Assembly: GCF_000020605.1 (NCBI RefSeq)
Contig: NC_012781.1
Span: 310,001 to 374,000 of the forward strand
Origin: Agathobacter rectalis ATCC 33656
GTDB taxonomy: Bacteria; Bacillota; Clostridia; Lachnospirales; Lachnospiraceae
Direction of reading: 5' to 3'
Length of the DNA: 64,000 nt
Numbering within the stretch: position 1 is the first letter of the stretch; each line of letters opens with the position of its first letter. Shown here piece after piece: positions 38,428 through 47,916 of the stretch. Both the position numbers and the translations under genes were made by a program. Under the pieces are notes generated by a model. That model saw nothing but the letters and a program-made list of their open reading frames with translations. It made no database searches and had not been told where the DNA came from.

Positions 38428-38898
38428 GTGCCACGTAAAGGACATACTCAGAAAAGAGACGTATTAGCAGATCCAATGTACAACAGCAAAGTAGTTACAA
38501 AGCTTGTTAACAGCATTATGTTAGACGGTAAGAAAGGCGTAGCTCAGAAGATTGTATACGGAGCATTTGCTACAGTAGAAGAGAAGACAGGAAGACCAGC
38601 TCTTGAAGTATTCGAAGAGGCTATGAACAATGTAATGCCAGCTCTCGAAGTAAAAGCAAGACGTATCGGTGGTGCCACATATCAGGTACCAATCGAGGTT
38701 CGCCCTGATCGTCGTCAGGCTTTAGGCCTTCGTTGGTTAACAGCATTCTCACGTGCCAGAGGAGAGAAAACTCAGGCTGAGAGATTAGCTAACGAGATCA
38801 TGGATGCAGCTAACAACACAGGCGCATCTGTTAAGAGAAAAGAAGATATGCACAAGATGGCAGAGGCAAACAAGGCATTCGCACATTACAGATTCTAG
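38428..38898 (+). CDS. rpsG: 30S ribosomal protein S7
   Basis: 156 residues from GTG 38428, seven bases after 'aaggaggg'; the frame from 38407 would start inside the leader. Motifs are '[15 protein letters not shown]', '[19 protein letters not shown]' and '[13 protein letters not shown]'. It nucleates assembly of the 30S head. Confidence 0.97.
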   Translation: MPRKGHTQKRDVLADPMYNSKVVTKLVNSIMLDGKKGVAQKIVYGAFATVEEKTGRPALEVFEEAMNNVMPALEVKARRIGGATYQVPIEVRPDRRQALGLRWLTAFSRARGEKTQAERLANEIMDAANNTGASVKRKEDMHKMAEANKAFAHYRF

Positions 38899-39001
38899 TT
38901 TCTGTAAGAAGCTTACAGCTTTGCTTTTGATTCATGCAGCAAACCGGATTTGTAACAGAGTCCGGTTGTGCATAGGACACTAAATATAGGAGGAAAAAAC
39001 C

Positions 39002-41119
39002 TTGGCTGGAAGAGAATATCCACTTGAGAGAACCAGAAATATTGGAATCATGGCTCATATCGATGCTGGTAAAACAACACTGACAGAGCGTATTCTTTAT
39101 TATACTGGTATTAACTATAAAATCGGTGATACTCATGAAGGTACTGCTACCATGGACTGGATGGAGCAGGAGCAGGAAAGAGGTATTACAATTACTTCTG
39201 CCGCTACAACATGTCACTGGACACTTGAAGAGTTCACTAAACCAAAGCCAGGAGCACTTGAGCATCGTATCAACATCATCGATACACCGGGCCACGTTGA
39301 CTTCACAGTAGAAGTTGAGCGTTCACTCCGTGTACTTGATGGCGCAGTTGGTGTGTTCTGTGCAAAGGGTGGTGTTGAGCCTCAGTCAGAGAACGTTTGG
39401 CGTCAGGCTGACACATACAATGTACCTCGTATGGCATTCATCAATAAGATGGATATCTTAGGTGCAAACTTCTACGGAGCTGTTGACCAGATCCGTACAA
39501 GATTAGGAAAAAATGCTATCGTACTTCAGTTACCAATCGGTAAAGAGGACGATTTCAAAGGAATTATCGACCTTTTCGAGATGAAGGCTTATATCTACAA
39601 TGATGAGAAGGGTGACGATATCACAGTTACTGATGATCTTGGAGATATGGCTGATCAGGCTGCAGAGTACCGTACAGAGCTCATTGAGAAAATCTGTGAG
39701 TTAGATGACGATCTCATGATGCAGTATCTTGAGGGTGAGGAGCCATCTGTAGAGGATATGAAGAAGGTTCTTCGTAAAGCAACATGTGAGTGTACAGCAG
39801 TACCTGTATGTTGTGGTTCTGCATACCGTAACAAGGGTGTACAGAAGTTACTTGACGCTATTGTTGAGTACATGCCAGCTCCTACAGATATCCCTTCAAT
39901 CAAGGGAACAGATCTTGAGGGAAATGAGATTGAGAGACATTCATCAGATGATGAGCCATTCTCAGCACTTGCATTCAAGATCATGGCAGATCCATTCGTA
40001 GGAAAGCTTGCATTCTTCCGTGTTTACTCAGGAAAATGTAAGGCAGGTTCTTATGTATTAAATGCAACAAAGGATAAGAAAGAGCGTATCGGACGTATTC
40101 TTCAGATGCATGCAAATAAGAGACAGGAATTGGATGAGGTTTACTCAGGTGATATCGCTGCTGCTGTTGGATTTAAATTCACAACAACAGGTGATACAAT
40201 CTGTGATGAGCAGCATCCGGTTATCCTTGAGTCTATGGAGTTCCCAGAGCCAGTTATCGAGCTCGCTATCGAGCCAAAGACAAAAGCTGGACAGGGTAAG
40301 TTAGGTGAGGCTCTTGCAAAGCTTGCAGAGGAGGATCCTACATTCCGTGCTCATACTGATCAGGAAACAGGTCAGACAATCATCGCTGGTATGGGTGAGC
40401 TTCACCTTGAGATCATCGTTGACCGTCTTCTCCGTGAGTTCAAGGTTGAGGCAAACGTTGGTGCACCTCAGGTTGCTTACAAGGAGACATTTACAAAGGC
40501 TGTTGATCAGGAATACAAATATGCTAAGCAGTCAGGTGGACGTGGACAGTACGGACACTGTAAGGTACGTTTCGAGCCAATGGATGCCAATGGAGAAGAA
40601 CTTTTCAAGTTCGATTCAGAGGTTGTCGGTGGTGCTATTCCTAAGGAATACATTCCATCAATTGGCGAAGGTATCGAGGAGGCTACAAAGGCCGGCTCTC
40701 TTGGTGGATTCCCAGTAGTTGGTATCCATGCAACAGTATACGATGGATCTTACCATGAGGTCGATTCATCAGAGATGGCATTCCACATTGCCGGATCTAT
40801 GTGTTTCAAAGAGGCTATGGCAAAGGCTGCACCTGTATTACTTGAGCCTATCATGAAGGTAGAGGTTACAATGCCTGAGGAGTACATGGGAGACGTTATC
40901 GGTGATGTTAACTCTCGTCGTGGACGTATCGAGGGTATGGACGATCTCGGCGGTGGAAAGATTGTACATGCATATGTACCACTTGCAGAGATGTTCGGTT
41001 ACTCTACAGACCTTCGTTCTAAGACACAGGGACGTGGAAACTACTCAATGTTCTTCGACAGATATGAGCCGGTTCCAAAGAATGTACAGGACAAGGTTCT
41101 TGCTAACCACGCAAAATAA
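39002..41119 (+). CDS. fusA: translation elongation factor G
   Basis: 705 residues starting at a TTG codon, seven bases after 'taggagg'; no ATG or GTG in a good place competes. GTPase motifs are 'AHIDAGKTT', 'DTPGHVDFT' and 'NKMD'; later '[14 protein letters not shown]' and '[18 protein letters not shown]' mark domains IV and V. It drives translocation and ribosome recycling. Confidence 0.97.
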   Translation: MAGREYPLERTRNIGIMAHIDAGKTTLTERILYYTGINYKIGDTHEGTATMDWMEQEQERGITITSAATTCHWTLEEFTKPKPGALEHRINIIDTPGHVDFTVEVERSLRVLDGAVGVFCAKGGVEPQSENVWRQADTYNVPRMAFINKMDILGANFYGAVDQIRTRLGKNAIVLQLPIGKEDDFKGIIDLFEMKAYIYNDEKGDDITVTDDLGDMADQAAEYRTELIEKICELDDDLMMQYLEGEEPSVEDMKKVLRKATCECTAVPVCCGSAYRNKGVQKLLDAIVEYMPAPTDIPSIKGTDLEGNEIERHSSDDEPFSALAFKIMADPFVGKLAFFRVYSGKCKAGSYVLNATKDKKERIGRILQMHANKRQELDEVYSGDIAAAVGFKFTTTGDTICDEQHPVILESMEFPEPVIELAIEPKTKAGQGKLGEALAKLAEEDPTFRAHTDQETGQTIIAGMGELHLEIIVDRLLREFKVEANVGAPQVAYKETFTKAVDQEYKYAKQSGGRGQYGHCKVRFEPMDANGEELFKFDSEVVGGAIPKEYIPSIGEGIEEATKAGSLGGFPVVGIHATVYDGSYHEVDSSEMAFHIAGSMCFKEAMAKAAPVLLEPIMKVEVTMPEEYMGDVIGDVNSRRGRIEGMDDLGGGKIVHAYVPLAEMFGYSTDLRSKTQGRGNYSMFFDRYEPVPKNVQDKVLANHAK

Positions 41120-41193
41120 TTGCAAATTAGCAAACAATTTATAGTACAAATGATGAAATATATACTATATATGGTATAAAAATCAAAAATAAA

Positions 41194-41226
41194 GGCATTT
41201 CCCCTTGAAAAAGGGGGATTTGCCAT
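41194..41226 (+). terminator. terminator after fusA
   Basis: Stem 'ggcatttcccc' / 'gggggatttgcc' with a GAAA-type loop. The T tract is poor, so some read-through into tuf is possible. Confidence 0.6.
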
Positions 41227-41235
41227 AAAATTTAC

Positions 41236-41269
41236 TTGAAAAAACTTTGATTATTTCGTATAATCAAAG
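41236..41269 (+). promoter_or_regulatory. tuf promoter overlapped by a 10-bp palindrome
   Basis: 'ttgaaa' (41236-41241) and exact 'tataat' (41259-41264) have a 17-base spacer. The arms 'ctttgattat' (41245-41254) and 'ataatcaaag' (41260-41269) are perfectly complementary around five bases and cover the -10 box. Confidence 0.75.
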
Positions 41270-41329
41270 CAGTCGGTAGATTATAAAAATAGCCCATGGG
41301 GCATAAAAGTTTAAGGAGGACGTTTCAAA

Positions 41330-42517
41330 ATGGCAAAGGCTAAATTTGAAAGAACAAAACCACATTGTAATATTGGTACCATCGGTCACGTAGATCATGG
41401 TAAAACAACTTTAACAGCAGCTATTACAGCAGTATTAGCAGCTCGTGTCGCTGGTAACACAGCTACAGATTTCGCTAACATTGATAAGGCTCCAGAGGAG
41501 AGAGAGCGTGGAATCACAATTTCTACAGCTCACGTTGAGTATGAGACAGAAAAGAGACATTACGCACACGTTGACTGTCCTGGACATGCTGACTACGTAA
41601 AGAACATGATCACTGGTGCAGCTCAGATGGATGGTGCTATCCTCGTTGTTGCTGCTACTGATGGTGTTATGGCTCAGACAAAGGAGCACATCCTCCTTTC
41701 TCGTCAGGTAGGTGTTCCTTACATCATCGTATTCCTTAACAAGTGTGATATGGTTGACGACCCAGAGCTTATCGAGCTCGTAGAGATGGAAGTTACAGAG
41801 CAGCTTGAGGAGTACGGATTCAATGATTGCCCAATCATTCAGGGATCAGCTCTTAAGGCTCTTGAGGATCCAAACGGACCTTGGGGAGACAAGATCATGG
41901 AGCTTATGGATACTGTTGATTCTTACATCCCAGATCCACAGCGTGATACAGATAAGCCATTCCTTATGCCAGTAGAGGACGTATTCACAATCACAGGTCG
42001 TGGTACTGTTGCAACTGGTAGAGTAGAGCGTGGTACACTTCACCTCAACGACGAGTTAGAGATCCTTGGTGTTAAAGAGGACGTTCAGAAGACTGTTGTT
42101 ACTGGAATCGAGATGTTCCGTAAGCAGTTAGACGAGGCTCAGGCTGGTGATAACATCGGAGCACTTCTCCGTGGTATTAACCGTGACCAGATCGTTCGTG
42201 GACAGGTTCTTGCTAAGCCTGGTACAGTAACATGTCACCATAAGTTCACAGCTCAGGTTTACGTTCTTACAAAGGACGAGGGTGGACGTCATACTCCATT
42301 CTTCAACAACTATCGTCCACAGTTCTACTTCAGAACAACAGACGTAACAGGTGTTTGCGAGCTTCCAGCAGGAACAGAGATGTGCATGCCTGGTGATAAC
42401 GTAGAGATGACAATCGAGCTCATCCATCCAGTAGCTATGGAGCAGGGTCTTACATTCGCTATCCGTGAGGGTGGACGTACAGTAGGATCTGGACGTGTTG
42501 CTACAGTTATCGAGTAA
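41330..42517 (+). CDS. tuf: translation elongation factor Tu
   Basis: 395 residues. '[10 protein letters not shown]', '[12 protein letters not shown]', 'NKCDMVDD' and 'GSALKAL' are the GTPase motifs; domains II and III are complete. It delivers aminoacyl-tRNA to the ribosome. Its last 55 bases (42464-42518) are repeated at 50911 and 54520, marking integration of mobile elements at the 3' end without loss of function. 'aaggagg' precedes the ATG. Confidence 0.98.
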   Translation: MAKAKFERTKPHCNIGTIGHVDHGKTTLTAAITAVLAARVAGNTATDFANIDKAPEERERGITISTAHVEYETEKRHYAHVDCPGHADYVKNMITGAAQMDGAILVVAATDGVMAQTKEHILLSRQVGVPYIIVFLNKCDMVDDPELIELVEMEVTEQLEEYGFNDCPIIQGSALKALEDPNGPWGDKIMELMDTVDSYIPDPQRDTDKPFLMPVEDVFTITGRGTVATGRVERGTLHLNDELEILGVKEDVQKTVVTGIEMFRKQLDEAQAGDNIGALLRGINRDQIVRGQVLAKPGTVTCHHKFTAQVYVLTKDEGGRHTPFFNNYRPQFYFRTTDVTGVCELPAGTEMCMPGDNVEMTIELIHPVAMEQGLTFAIREGGRTVGSGRVATVIE

Positions 42518-42518
42518 T
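42464..42518 (+). repeat. tuf 3' end, left attachment site (attL)
   Basis: First of three copies of a 55-bp sequence coding for the last 17 residues and stop of EF-Tu. Copy 2 (50911-50965) is identical and copy 3 (54520-54574) has one C-to-T change. The repeat borders genes for an integrase and excisionase. Confidence 0.9.
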
Positions 42519-42539
42519 TAATAGAATTACAGTAAATTC

Positions 42540-42574
42540 AAGGCTTCCAAGGTTTTCCTTGGGAGCCTTTTTAT
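42540..42574 (+). terminator. tuf terminator carried by element 1
   Basis: Stem 'aaggcttccaagg' / 'ccttgggagcctt' followed by five T. A similar sequence follows the third repeat, so each insertion event keeps a terminator behind tuf. Confidence 0.85.
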
Positions 42575-42601
42575 AAACTCAAAAATGTGATATAATTTAA
42601 A

Positions 42602-42624
42602 TGGCTCTAATTTGGCTCTAAAAA
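42602..42624. repeat. element 1 left arm-type repeat
   Basis: 'tggctcta' appears twice, nine bases apart, and the same doubled motif recurs at 50790-50813 near the right end of the element. A degenerate version lies at 54321-54343. Confidence 0.65.
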
Positions 42625-42641
42625 TTATATGGAGGAGATAT

Positions 42642-43706
42642 ATGTCATTAATCAATAGTTATGCTTTATGGAATAATAAAGGTGGAGTAGGTAAAAGTAC
42701 AATTTCTTTTCATTTGTCTATGAGATATGCAGAGACACATCCGGACGCTAAGGTTCTTGTTATTGATTTGTGTCCACAAGCAAATTCCAGTATGATGCTT
42801 TTGGGAGGAGGAGCTTTAGGAGATGAGAGGGTAGTTGAACTGTGTAGTAGGGAGATTCCAAAGTCTGTTGTTGGATATGTAAGTACTGTAATTACAAATG
42901 GACGTGGTGCAAATTTGCCAAATCCGTATGATTTTTTAATTCATGTAAGTGATTATAACAAAGGGGCACCTGATAACTTATATTTATTATGTGGTGATGG
43001 AAATATGGAACCGATGGCACCTGCAATTAATGAAGCAGCATCGGCAAAAGCATTAACTCCGAATGCACAGCCTTGGAAGTGGATAATAGAAATATTTAAG
43101 AATTTTATTTTAAATATTGCAGATTCACAAGATGATTGGATGTTTTTTGTTGATACGAATCCAAGTTTTAGCATATATACACAGATGGCAATTGCTGCGG
43201 TAGAGAGATTATTGACACCAATTAATGCGGATGATTCATCAAAGACAGCAGCATCAGCTATGATAGCCCTTTTACATGGTACAAATCCACCACATCCGAT
43301 ATATGGTTCATGGACATTTGCTGAGGTTGCAAAGCAGCGAAATGTAAAGATTCCGCAAATTCATTTATTAATAGGGAATAGATTAACACAGTTTGAAGGA
43401 CCAGCAGCTGCGTTTGCTGCTTTGTCTGATGCTACAACAACTGCATTATATGATATTTATCAAAAAAATCCGAGTTATTTTGTTAGTGCTGCAGAACCTA
43501 TATCAACAAAAGAACAGTTTAAAAATTATTATTCTGTTCCGTTGAGAGATTTTAATACAGTTGGAGTGGTGTGTGCACATTTGGGTCGCTTGATGTCATC
43601 TATGAAACAAGGATATTACCCAGTATATGGTGTAAATGTAAAAGTTAATATGGAAAAGATTCAAGAATGCTTAAAAGCAATTGATATGATTATAGATAAA
43701 TTATAG
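42642..43706 (+). CDS. ParA/MinD-like ATPase
   Basis: 354 residues from ATG 42642 ('ggaggag' upstream; the TTG at 42612 lies in the arm repeat). The deviant Walker A motif 'NNKGGVGKST' starts at about residue 11, switch I-like 'LVIDLCPQANSS' at about 40-51, and 'MFFVDTNPSFSIY' gives the Walker B region. Such ATPases partition plasmids or position protein complexes. No ParB gene or parS-like repeat is beside it. It may stabilise the excised circular form; this is inference. Confidence 0.82.
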   Translation: MSLINSYALWNNKGGVGKSTISFHLSMRYAETHPDAKVLVIDLCPQANSSMMLLGGGALGDERVVELCSREIPKSVVGYVSTVITNGRGANLPNPYDFLIHVSDYNKGAPDNLYLLCGDGNMEPMAPAINEAASAKALTPNAQPWKWIIEIFKNFILNIADSQDDWMFFVDTNPSFSIYTQMAIAAVERLLTPINADDSSKTAASAMIALLHGTNPPHPIYGSWTFAEVAKQRNVKIPQIHLLIGNRLTQFEGPAAAFAALSDATTTALYDIYQKNPSYFVSAAEPISTKEQFKNYYSVPLRDFNTVGVVCAHLGRLMSSMKQGYYPVYGVNVKVNMEKIQECLKAIDMIIDKL

Positions 43707-43716
43707 GGAAAAAATA

Positions 43717-43740
43717 GGGAGTCCACTCGTGACTCCCTTT
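43717..43740 (+). terminator. hairpin 1 with CACTCGT loop, terminator of the ParA-like gene
   Basis: Stem 'gggagtc' (43717-43723) / 'gactccc' (43731-43737) with loop 'cactcgt', followed by three T. It starts ten bases after the stop codon. Confidence 0.75.
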
Positions 43741-43832
43741 ACTTGATTACAATAATTTCTTGGCACACGTCCAGAGAAAATTGTAATAATATTTTATGTG
43801 AAAGAAAAAATATTATGTATAGATAGAATAAA

Positions 43833-43892
43833 GGAGAACTCACTCGTAGTTCTCCATTTGAAATACTATATTAGTGTCCCACTCGTGAACAC
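43833..43892. repeat. hairpins 2 and 3 with the same CACTCGT loop
   Basis: Hairpin 2: 'ggagaact' (43833-43840) / 'agttctcc' (43848-43855). Hairpin 3: 'gtgtcc' (43874-43879) / 'gaacac' (43887-43892) with one mismatch. Both carry the 7-base loop 'cactcgt', as hairpin 1 does, although the stems differ. They lie between the convergent ParA-like and PemK-like genes. Confidence 0.7.
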
Positions 43893-43933
43893 CTCTCTTG
43901 TATCTTCATATTAGCACGAAAATCCGAAATTGT

Positions 43934-44572
43934 CTACTTTTCCTTTCGATTTTCTTCTAAAAATTTTTCTAAACTTTGTATATCTGAAAAATCATAAGTA
44001 TTCAACATTTTTTCAAAATCATCAATGTACTGTTGCTTTGTAGCTAAATCGGCTTGTAGAGAAGAACGATTACTTTTCAATTTTTCGATATACTGTAATT
44101 TATCATTATACATATTTTGTAAAGTTTGATAATAGTGGTTTGTATCTAATGAAATGAAAATAGCTTTATCTACGGCACGCATTTCATCAGCGGTCAGGTC
44201 TGTAATGTAATCGCCAAGCCTTGCTTTGCTTACACAGGTTATATTTCCGAGCAGTACATTTCCATCGAGTATCAATTTACCGGAAGAATCTTTTTTCTCT
44301 GCAATAGGAACAACAATTGGAAGTGCAGAGGTTGTGTGTGTTATAGGAGCAACTACTGTATTTGGCGATGTTCTATTAGCGGAGTTGTACTGGAGAATAA
44401 CACAAGGACGTTCTTTACATTCTTCACTTCCAACACCAATTCCTAAGTTACAACGATATACCTGACCTCTATATATAATTCGATTTTTGGCTGCTGGTGC
44501 GATTGCATTTAAATATAATTTGTTCTTAAACCATTCAAGATATTGTTGTGTTTTTGTAAGATCAATATTCAT
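43934..44572 (-). CDS. PemK/MazF-like protein with C-terminal coiled coil
   Basis: 212 residues. Residues about 33-150 match the PemK/MazF fold: 'YRGQVYRCNLGIGVGSEECK', 'ERPCVILQ', 'NTVVAPITHTT'. The family are mRNA-cutting toxins. The C-terminal about 60 residues are predicted coiled coil ('LQYIEKLKSNRSSLQADLAT'), an unusual addition. No small antitoxin gene is adjacent; the upstream XRE gene could play that part. 'aaaggag' precedes the ATG at 44572. Confidence 0.75.
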   Translation of the reverse strand: MNIDLTKTQQYLEWFKNKLYLNAIAPAAKNRIIYRGQVYRCNLGIGVGSEECKERPCVILQYNSANRTSPNTVVAPITHTTSALPIVVPIAEKKDSSGKLILDGNVLLGNITCVSKARLGDYITDLTADEMRAVDKAIFISLDTNHYYQTLQNMYNDKLQYIEKLKSNRSSLQADLATKQQYIDDFEKMLNTYDFSDIQSLEKFLEENRKEK

Positions 44573-44630
44573 TCAAATCTCCTTTATGATGTTGTGAATA
44601 TATAATGATTTTTAAACAAGTGTATGATAA

Positions 44631-45140
44631 TCATAGATATTCATCAATCGGTACATTAAATAGTTTTAATGTATCTTCCAACCATATATCGTATTCTTCT
44701 TTGTCTATTTTACCAGAAGCTAATTCTTGATTTGTTTTGTTCCAGTCTGGAATAAAAGTCGCAATTTGTGCATTTGGTATATCCAAGGTCAAATGGGCTG
44801 TTAGCTGATTGTCTTGTTGTGAATAGGTCGTATTGCCTTTTATTTGTAACCCTCTACGGTCTAAGTCTATGAGGATTGCTAGAAAATCAGCAAAAGTTTT
44901 TACTGAAAATGATCTATTGGAAACGATTTTTAAATCTAATAAATCATTTAAAGTAATTCCTAATATATCACAGAATTTCAAAATTGTTTCTACAGGTGGT
45001 TCGCTATAGCCATTTTCATAATTTGAATATGAGGAATTACTCAGAGAAAGTTTTGCGGACATTTCACGCTGGTTAATGCCTGCATTTGTGCGAGCTTGTT
45101 TCATTCGTTTACCTATTTCAAAATATTCACCTAATCTCAT
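44631..45140 (-). CDS. XRE-family transcriptional regulator
   Basis: 169 residues. The N-terminal helix-turn-helix reads 'RMKQARTNAGINQREMSAKL' then 'SNSSYSNYENGYSEP', of Cro/C1 type. The C-terminal part is not recognised. It is divergent from xis-int and separated by a region with palindromic operator-like sites, so it probably represses excision genes. 'aaaggag' lies before the ATG. Confidence 0.85.
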   Translation of the reverse strand: MRLGEYFEIGKRMKQARTNAGINQREMSAKLSLSNSSYSNYENGYSEPPVETILKFCDILGITLNDLLDLKIVSNRSFSVKTFADFLAILIDLDRRGLQIKGNTTYSQQDNQLTAHLTLDIPNAQIATFIPDWNKTNQELASGKIDKEEYDIWLEDTLKLFNVPIDEYL

Positions 45141-45192
45141 GTTACAATCTCCTTTCTATGATAATGTAACACATCAAGATACAAAAATCAAT

Positions 45193-45262
45193 GTAAATAT
45201 TACAAGAAAACTAATAAAACACATTGACAAACCAAAAACAATGTAATATATTATGGTTACAA
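45193..45262 (+). promoter_or_regulatory. xis-int promoter with operator-like repeats
   Basis: 'ttgaca' (45225-45230) and 'tatatt' (45248-45253) have a 17-base spacer. The motif TGTAA-N-TTACA occurs as 'tgtaaatattaca' (45193-45205) and with a longer spacer at 45243-45262, overlapping the -10 box. Likely targets of the divergent XRE repressor. Confidence 0.65.
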
Positions 45263-45303
45263 GAAAACTTGTAAAAATACACGAAAAAAGAAAGGAAGAT
45301 TGA

Positions 45304-45504
45304 ATGAAAAAAGAGAACTATTTATTAACAGCCGCAGAGGTAGCAGAAACATTAGGCATTTCCAAAGGTCATGCTTATAAGCTCATCAGAGAATTGAATG
45401 AAGAATTGCAGAGCAAAGGTTATTTGGTGGTTGCCGGAAAAGTACCAAAGGCATTTTGGGAAACAAAATTTTATGGTTACAATCAGACAAATCAGACTGC
45501 GTGA
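45304..45504 (+). CDS. excisionase-like helix-turn-helix protein
   Basis: 66 residues with the winged-helix motif 'LTAAEVAETLGISKGHAYKL' typical of small Xis/MerR-like DNA-binding proteins of Tn916-type elements. It starts after 'aaaggaag' and precedes the integrase by 14 bases. It likely directs excision. Confidence 0.8.
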   Translation: MKKENYLLTAAEVAETLGISKGHAYKLIRELNEELQSKGYLVVAGKVPKAFWETKFYGYNQTNQTA

Positions 45505-45518
45505 AAGGGGGATATGTA

Positions 45519-46592
45519 ATGTCGGCTTCGAGAGATGAAAAGACTGGAAAATGGACAGTACAGTGCTATTACGAAAATTGGAAAGGGGAGAAAAAGCACA
45601 AGAAGAAACGAGGGTTTGCAACAAAAAAAGAAGCATTGGAATGGGAAAGAGAGTTTCTAAAAAGTACCTCGGCAAACATGGAAATGATGTTAGGAGCATT
45701 TGTTGATGTGTATTTTCAGGATAAGGCAGGGGAATTAAAGGAACGCACGATTAAAAATAAGCAGTATATGATAGAAGCTCATGTTTTACCATATTTCGCT
45801 AATAAGCGTATGAATGAGATTACACCCTCTGATATTATCCAATGGCAAAATGAAATGAGGGCAAAAGGGTATTCACAGACCTATTTACGAATGGTGCAAA
45901 ATCAGATAACCGCATTGTTTACTCACGCGTGTAATATTTACAATCTTGGTAACAATCCCTGCAAAAAGGTTAAGAAAATGGGTAAGGCAGATGCGGATAA
46001 GCTGAATTTTTGGACGAAAGCGGAGTATGACAGTTTTATAAGAGGTATAGACAAGGAGAGCCGATATTTTGTGATTTTTGAAATACTCTTTTGGACTGGC
46101 TGTAGAGAGGGAGAAATGCTTGCCCTCACAAAAAGCGATATTGACTTTGAAAATAATCAAATTAGTATTACGAAAACTTATTACAGAACGGAACGTAGGG
46201 ATATTATTACAACACCAAAAACAGAGCAATCGATTCGAGTGATTGATATTCCAGAATTTCTGAAAAAAGAGATAGAAGCGTATGTGAACCGTTGTTATGG
46301 CTTGCCGGATAATGAAAGACTGTTTCCGATTGTAGCAGAAGCGGTACAGCACAAGCTGAAGCGTGAATGTGCAAAATCGGGAGTAAAGCAGATTAGAGTG
46401 CATGATTTACGCCATAGTCATGTGGCTTATCTCATCAATCAAGGCGTACAGCCATTGATAATCAAAGAAAGGTTAGGGCATAGGGATATAAAAATCACGC
46501 TGAATACTTACGGACATTTATATCCGAATCAGCAAAAGAAAGTGGCAGATATGCTGAATGCTACAAGAAATGAAAATGCCCCTGCCGATTGA
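45519..46592 (+). CDS. int: tyrosine recombinase integrase
   Basis: 357 residues from ATG 45519 after 'aaaggggg'. An N-terminal arm-binding domain (1-50), a SAM-like core-binding domain (about 60-150) and a catalytic domain are present. Catalytic residues: R196 ('GCREGEM'), K234 region, H295 and R298 ('HDLRHSH'), H321 ('GHRDI') and nucleophile Y331 ('NTYGHLY'). Tn916/phage-type integrase, here evidently acting at the 3' end of tuf. Confidence 0.93.
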   Translation: MSASRDEKTGKWTVQCYYENWKGEKKHKKKRGFATKKEALEWEREFLKSTSANMEMMLGAFVDVYFQDKAGELKERTIKNKQYMIEAHVLPYFANKRMNEITPSDIIQWQNEMRAKGYSQTYLRMVQNQITALFTHACNIYNLGNNPCKKVKKMGKADADKLNFWTKAEYDSFIRGIDKESRYFVIFEILFWTGCREGEMLALTKSDIDFENNQISITKTYYRTERRDIITTPKTEQSIRVIDIPEFLKKEIEAYVNRCYGLPDNERLFPIVAEAVQHKLKRECAKSGVKQIRVHDLRHSHVAYLINQGVQPLIIKERLGHRDIKITLNTYGHLYPNQQKKVADMLNATRNENAPAD

Positions 46593-46612
46593 CAAGGACA
46601 TTTCAGTACAAG

Positions 46613-46661
46613 GCAGAGCCTATGTAACTATATCTCGCAAATATAGTATAGCAAAGGCTCT
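46613..46661 (+). other. hairpin after int
   Basis: Outer stem 'cagagcct' (46613-46620) / 'aggctctg' (46654-46661) with an inner stem 'actatat/atatagt'. There is no T tract, so it may be a weak terminator or an mRNA control element before the RepA-like gene. Confidence 0.5.
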
Positions 46662-46698
46662 GCTGAAACTCAATTAAAACTTTTAGCGGAGGACACAA

Positions 46699-47667
46699 AT
46701 GGAAGAAAAAAGAGAGAAAAATTACCGATTGATTAATATGGAAGATGTGCAGGCAAGAGAAGTAAGCTGGCTGTGGTATCCCTATATTCCGTATGGAAAG
46801 CTGACGATAGTGCAGGGTGATCCGGGGGAGGGGAAAACCACATTCATTCTGCACCTTGCAGCACTTCTCACAAAAGGAGAACCACTTCCAAATGAAGAAG
46901 TGGACGTACAGCGAGAGCCGGTCAATGTAATTTATCAAAATGCAGAGGACAGCTTGGAAGATACCATAAAACCACGATTGTTAGAAGCAGGAGCAGACTG
47001 TAACCGGGTACTTGTTATTGATGAAAGCGTTGACTGTCTTAGCATGACAGATGAAAGACTTGTCCGGGCAATTAGGGAAACTGGGGCAAAAATGGTGGTT
47101 TTAGACCCGATACAAGCCTATTTGGGAGCAGATGTGGATATGCACCGGGCAAATGAAATTAGACCGGTTTTAAAGCAGTTGGGAAATATCGCAGAGGAAT
47201 ATGGCTGTGCGATTATCCTTATTGGTCACATGAACAAAGCAAGCAGCAGTAAGTCCACTTATCGGGGACTTGGTTCAATAGATTTTCAGGCTACGGCACG
47301 AAGTGTGCTGGTGGTCGGCAGGATAAAAGATGATACCACTTTGCGAGTGATAGCTCATGATAAGAGTAGTCTTGCACCGGAGGGGACTTCCATAGCATTT
47401 CGTATGGATAAAGAAAAAGGCTTTACTTGGGAGGGAGTATATGACATTACAGTAGAGGAACTTCTTTCCGGGGAGAGCAGAGGACAGAAAACGAAGGATG
47501 CTAAATCGTTTCTTGCGGAAATCTTGGCAGAGGGGCAGATGTCCTGTAACGAGATTACAGAAGCGGCAAGGGAACGAGGTATTAAAAAGAAAACGCTTTG
47601 GAATGCGAAAAAGGAAATGAGTATTGACAGCGTAAAAGTAGGAAGTCAATGGTACTGGACTTTATAG
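46699..47667 (+). CDS. RepA-like RecA/DnaB-fold ATPase
   Basis: 322 residues of the AAA_25 type found as replication or mobilization ATPase in small integrative elements. Walker A 'GDPGEGKTT' is at 40-48 and Walker B 'KMVVLDPIQAYL' near 131-142; 'GHMNKASSSKSTYRGLGSID' matches the hexameric helicase region of RSF1010 RepA-like proteins. A C-terminal winged helix ('MSCNEITEAARERGIKKKTL') follows. 'agcggagg' lies before the ATG. Confidence 0.82.
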   Translation: MEEKREKNYRLINMEDVQAREVSWLWYPYIPYGKLTIVQGDPGEGKTTFILHLAALLTKGEPLPNEEVDVQREPVNVIYQNAEDSLEDTIKPRLLEAGADCNRVLVIDESVDCLSMTDERLVRAIRETGAKMVVLDPIQAYLGADVDMHRANEIRPVLKQLGNIAEEYGCAIILIGHMNKASSSKSTYRGLGSIDFQATARSVLVVGRIKDDTTLRVIAHDKSSLAPEGTSIAFRMDKEKGFTWEGVYDITVEELLSGESRGQKTKDAKSFLAEILAEGQMSCNEITEAARERGIKKKTLWNAKKEMSIDSVKVGSQWYWTL

Positions 47668-47916
47668 CAGAGGAAGATAGCAAGATTCCCTTTTCTAAAG
47701 ATAGGGTAATCTTGTCACCTTGAAAAGATTGCGTGGGGGATAAAAAACGGCTGGAACAGCCGCAATAGCTCCCGGCAGGGCGCAAAACCTGCTTGCAGGT
47801 CTGCATTTTTGTTGGCGTAGCTGACAAAAGTGCTTTTGCGTTACTTTTGACAAAAGTAACAAAACTTATGTGCCTGTTCGGCATTATTATGATAGATAAA
47901 AGAGGAGGAGTGTTTA
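47668..47916. other. likely origin of transfer (oriT) upstream of mob
   Basis: A 249-base gap with several inverted repeats: 'caagatt...aatcttg' (47681-47715), 'cggctggaacagccg' (47749-47763) and 'gttacttttgacaaaagtaac' type arms near 47841-47861. MobV relaxases cut at hairpins just upstream of their own gene, so oriT is expected here. The nick site is not identified. Confidence 0.55.

Noticed and set aside
38831..39295. A 154-codon minus-strand frame across rpsG-fusA
   Set aside because: It overlaps two certain ribosomal and translation-factor genes and has no recognisable protein features.
43717..43892. The CACTCGT hairpins as a CRISPR array or attC sites
   Set aside because: Stems differ in sequence, spacing is irregular, and no cas or integron integrase gene is present.
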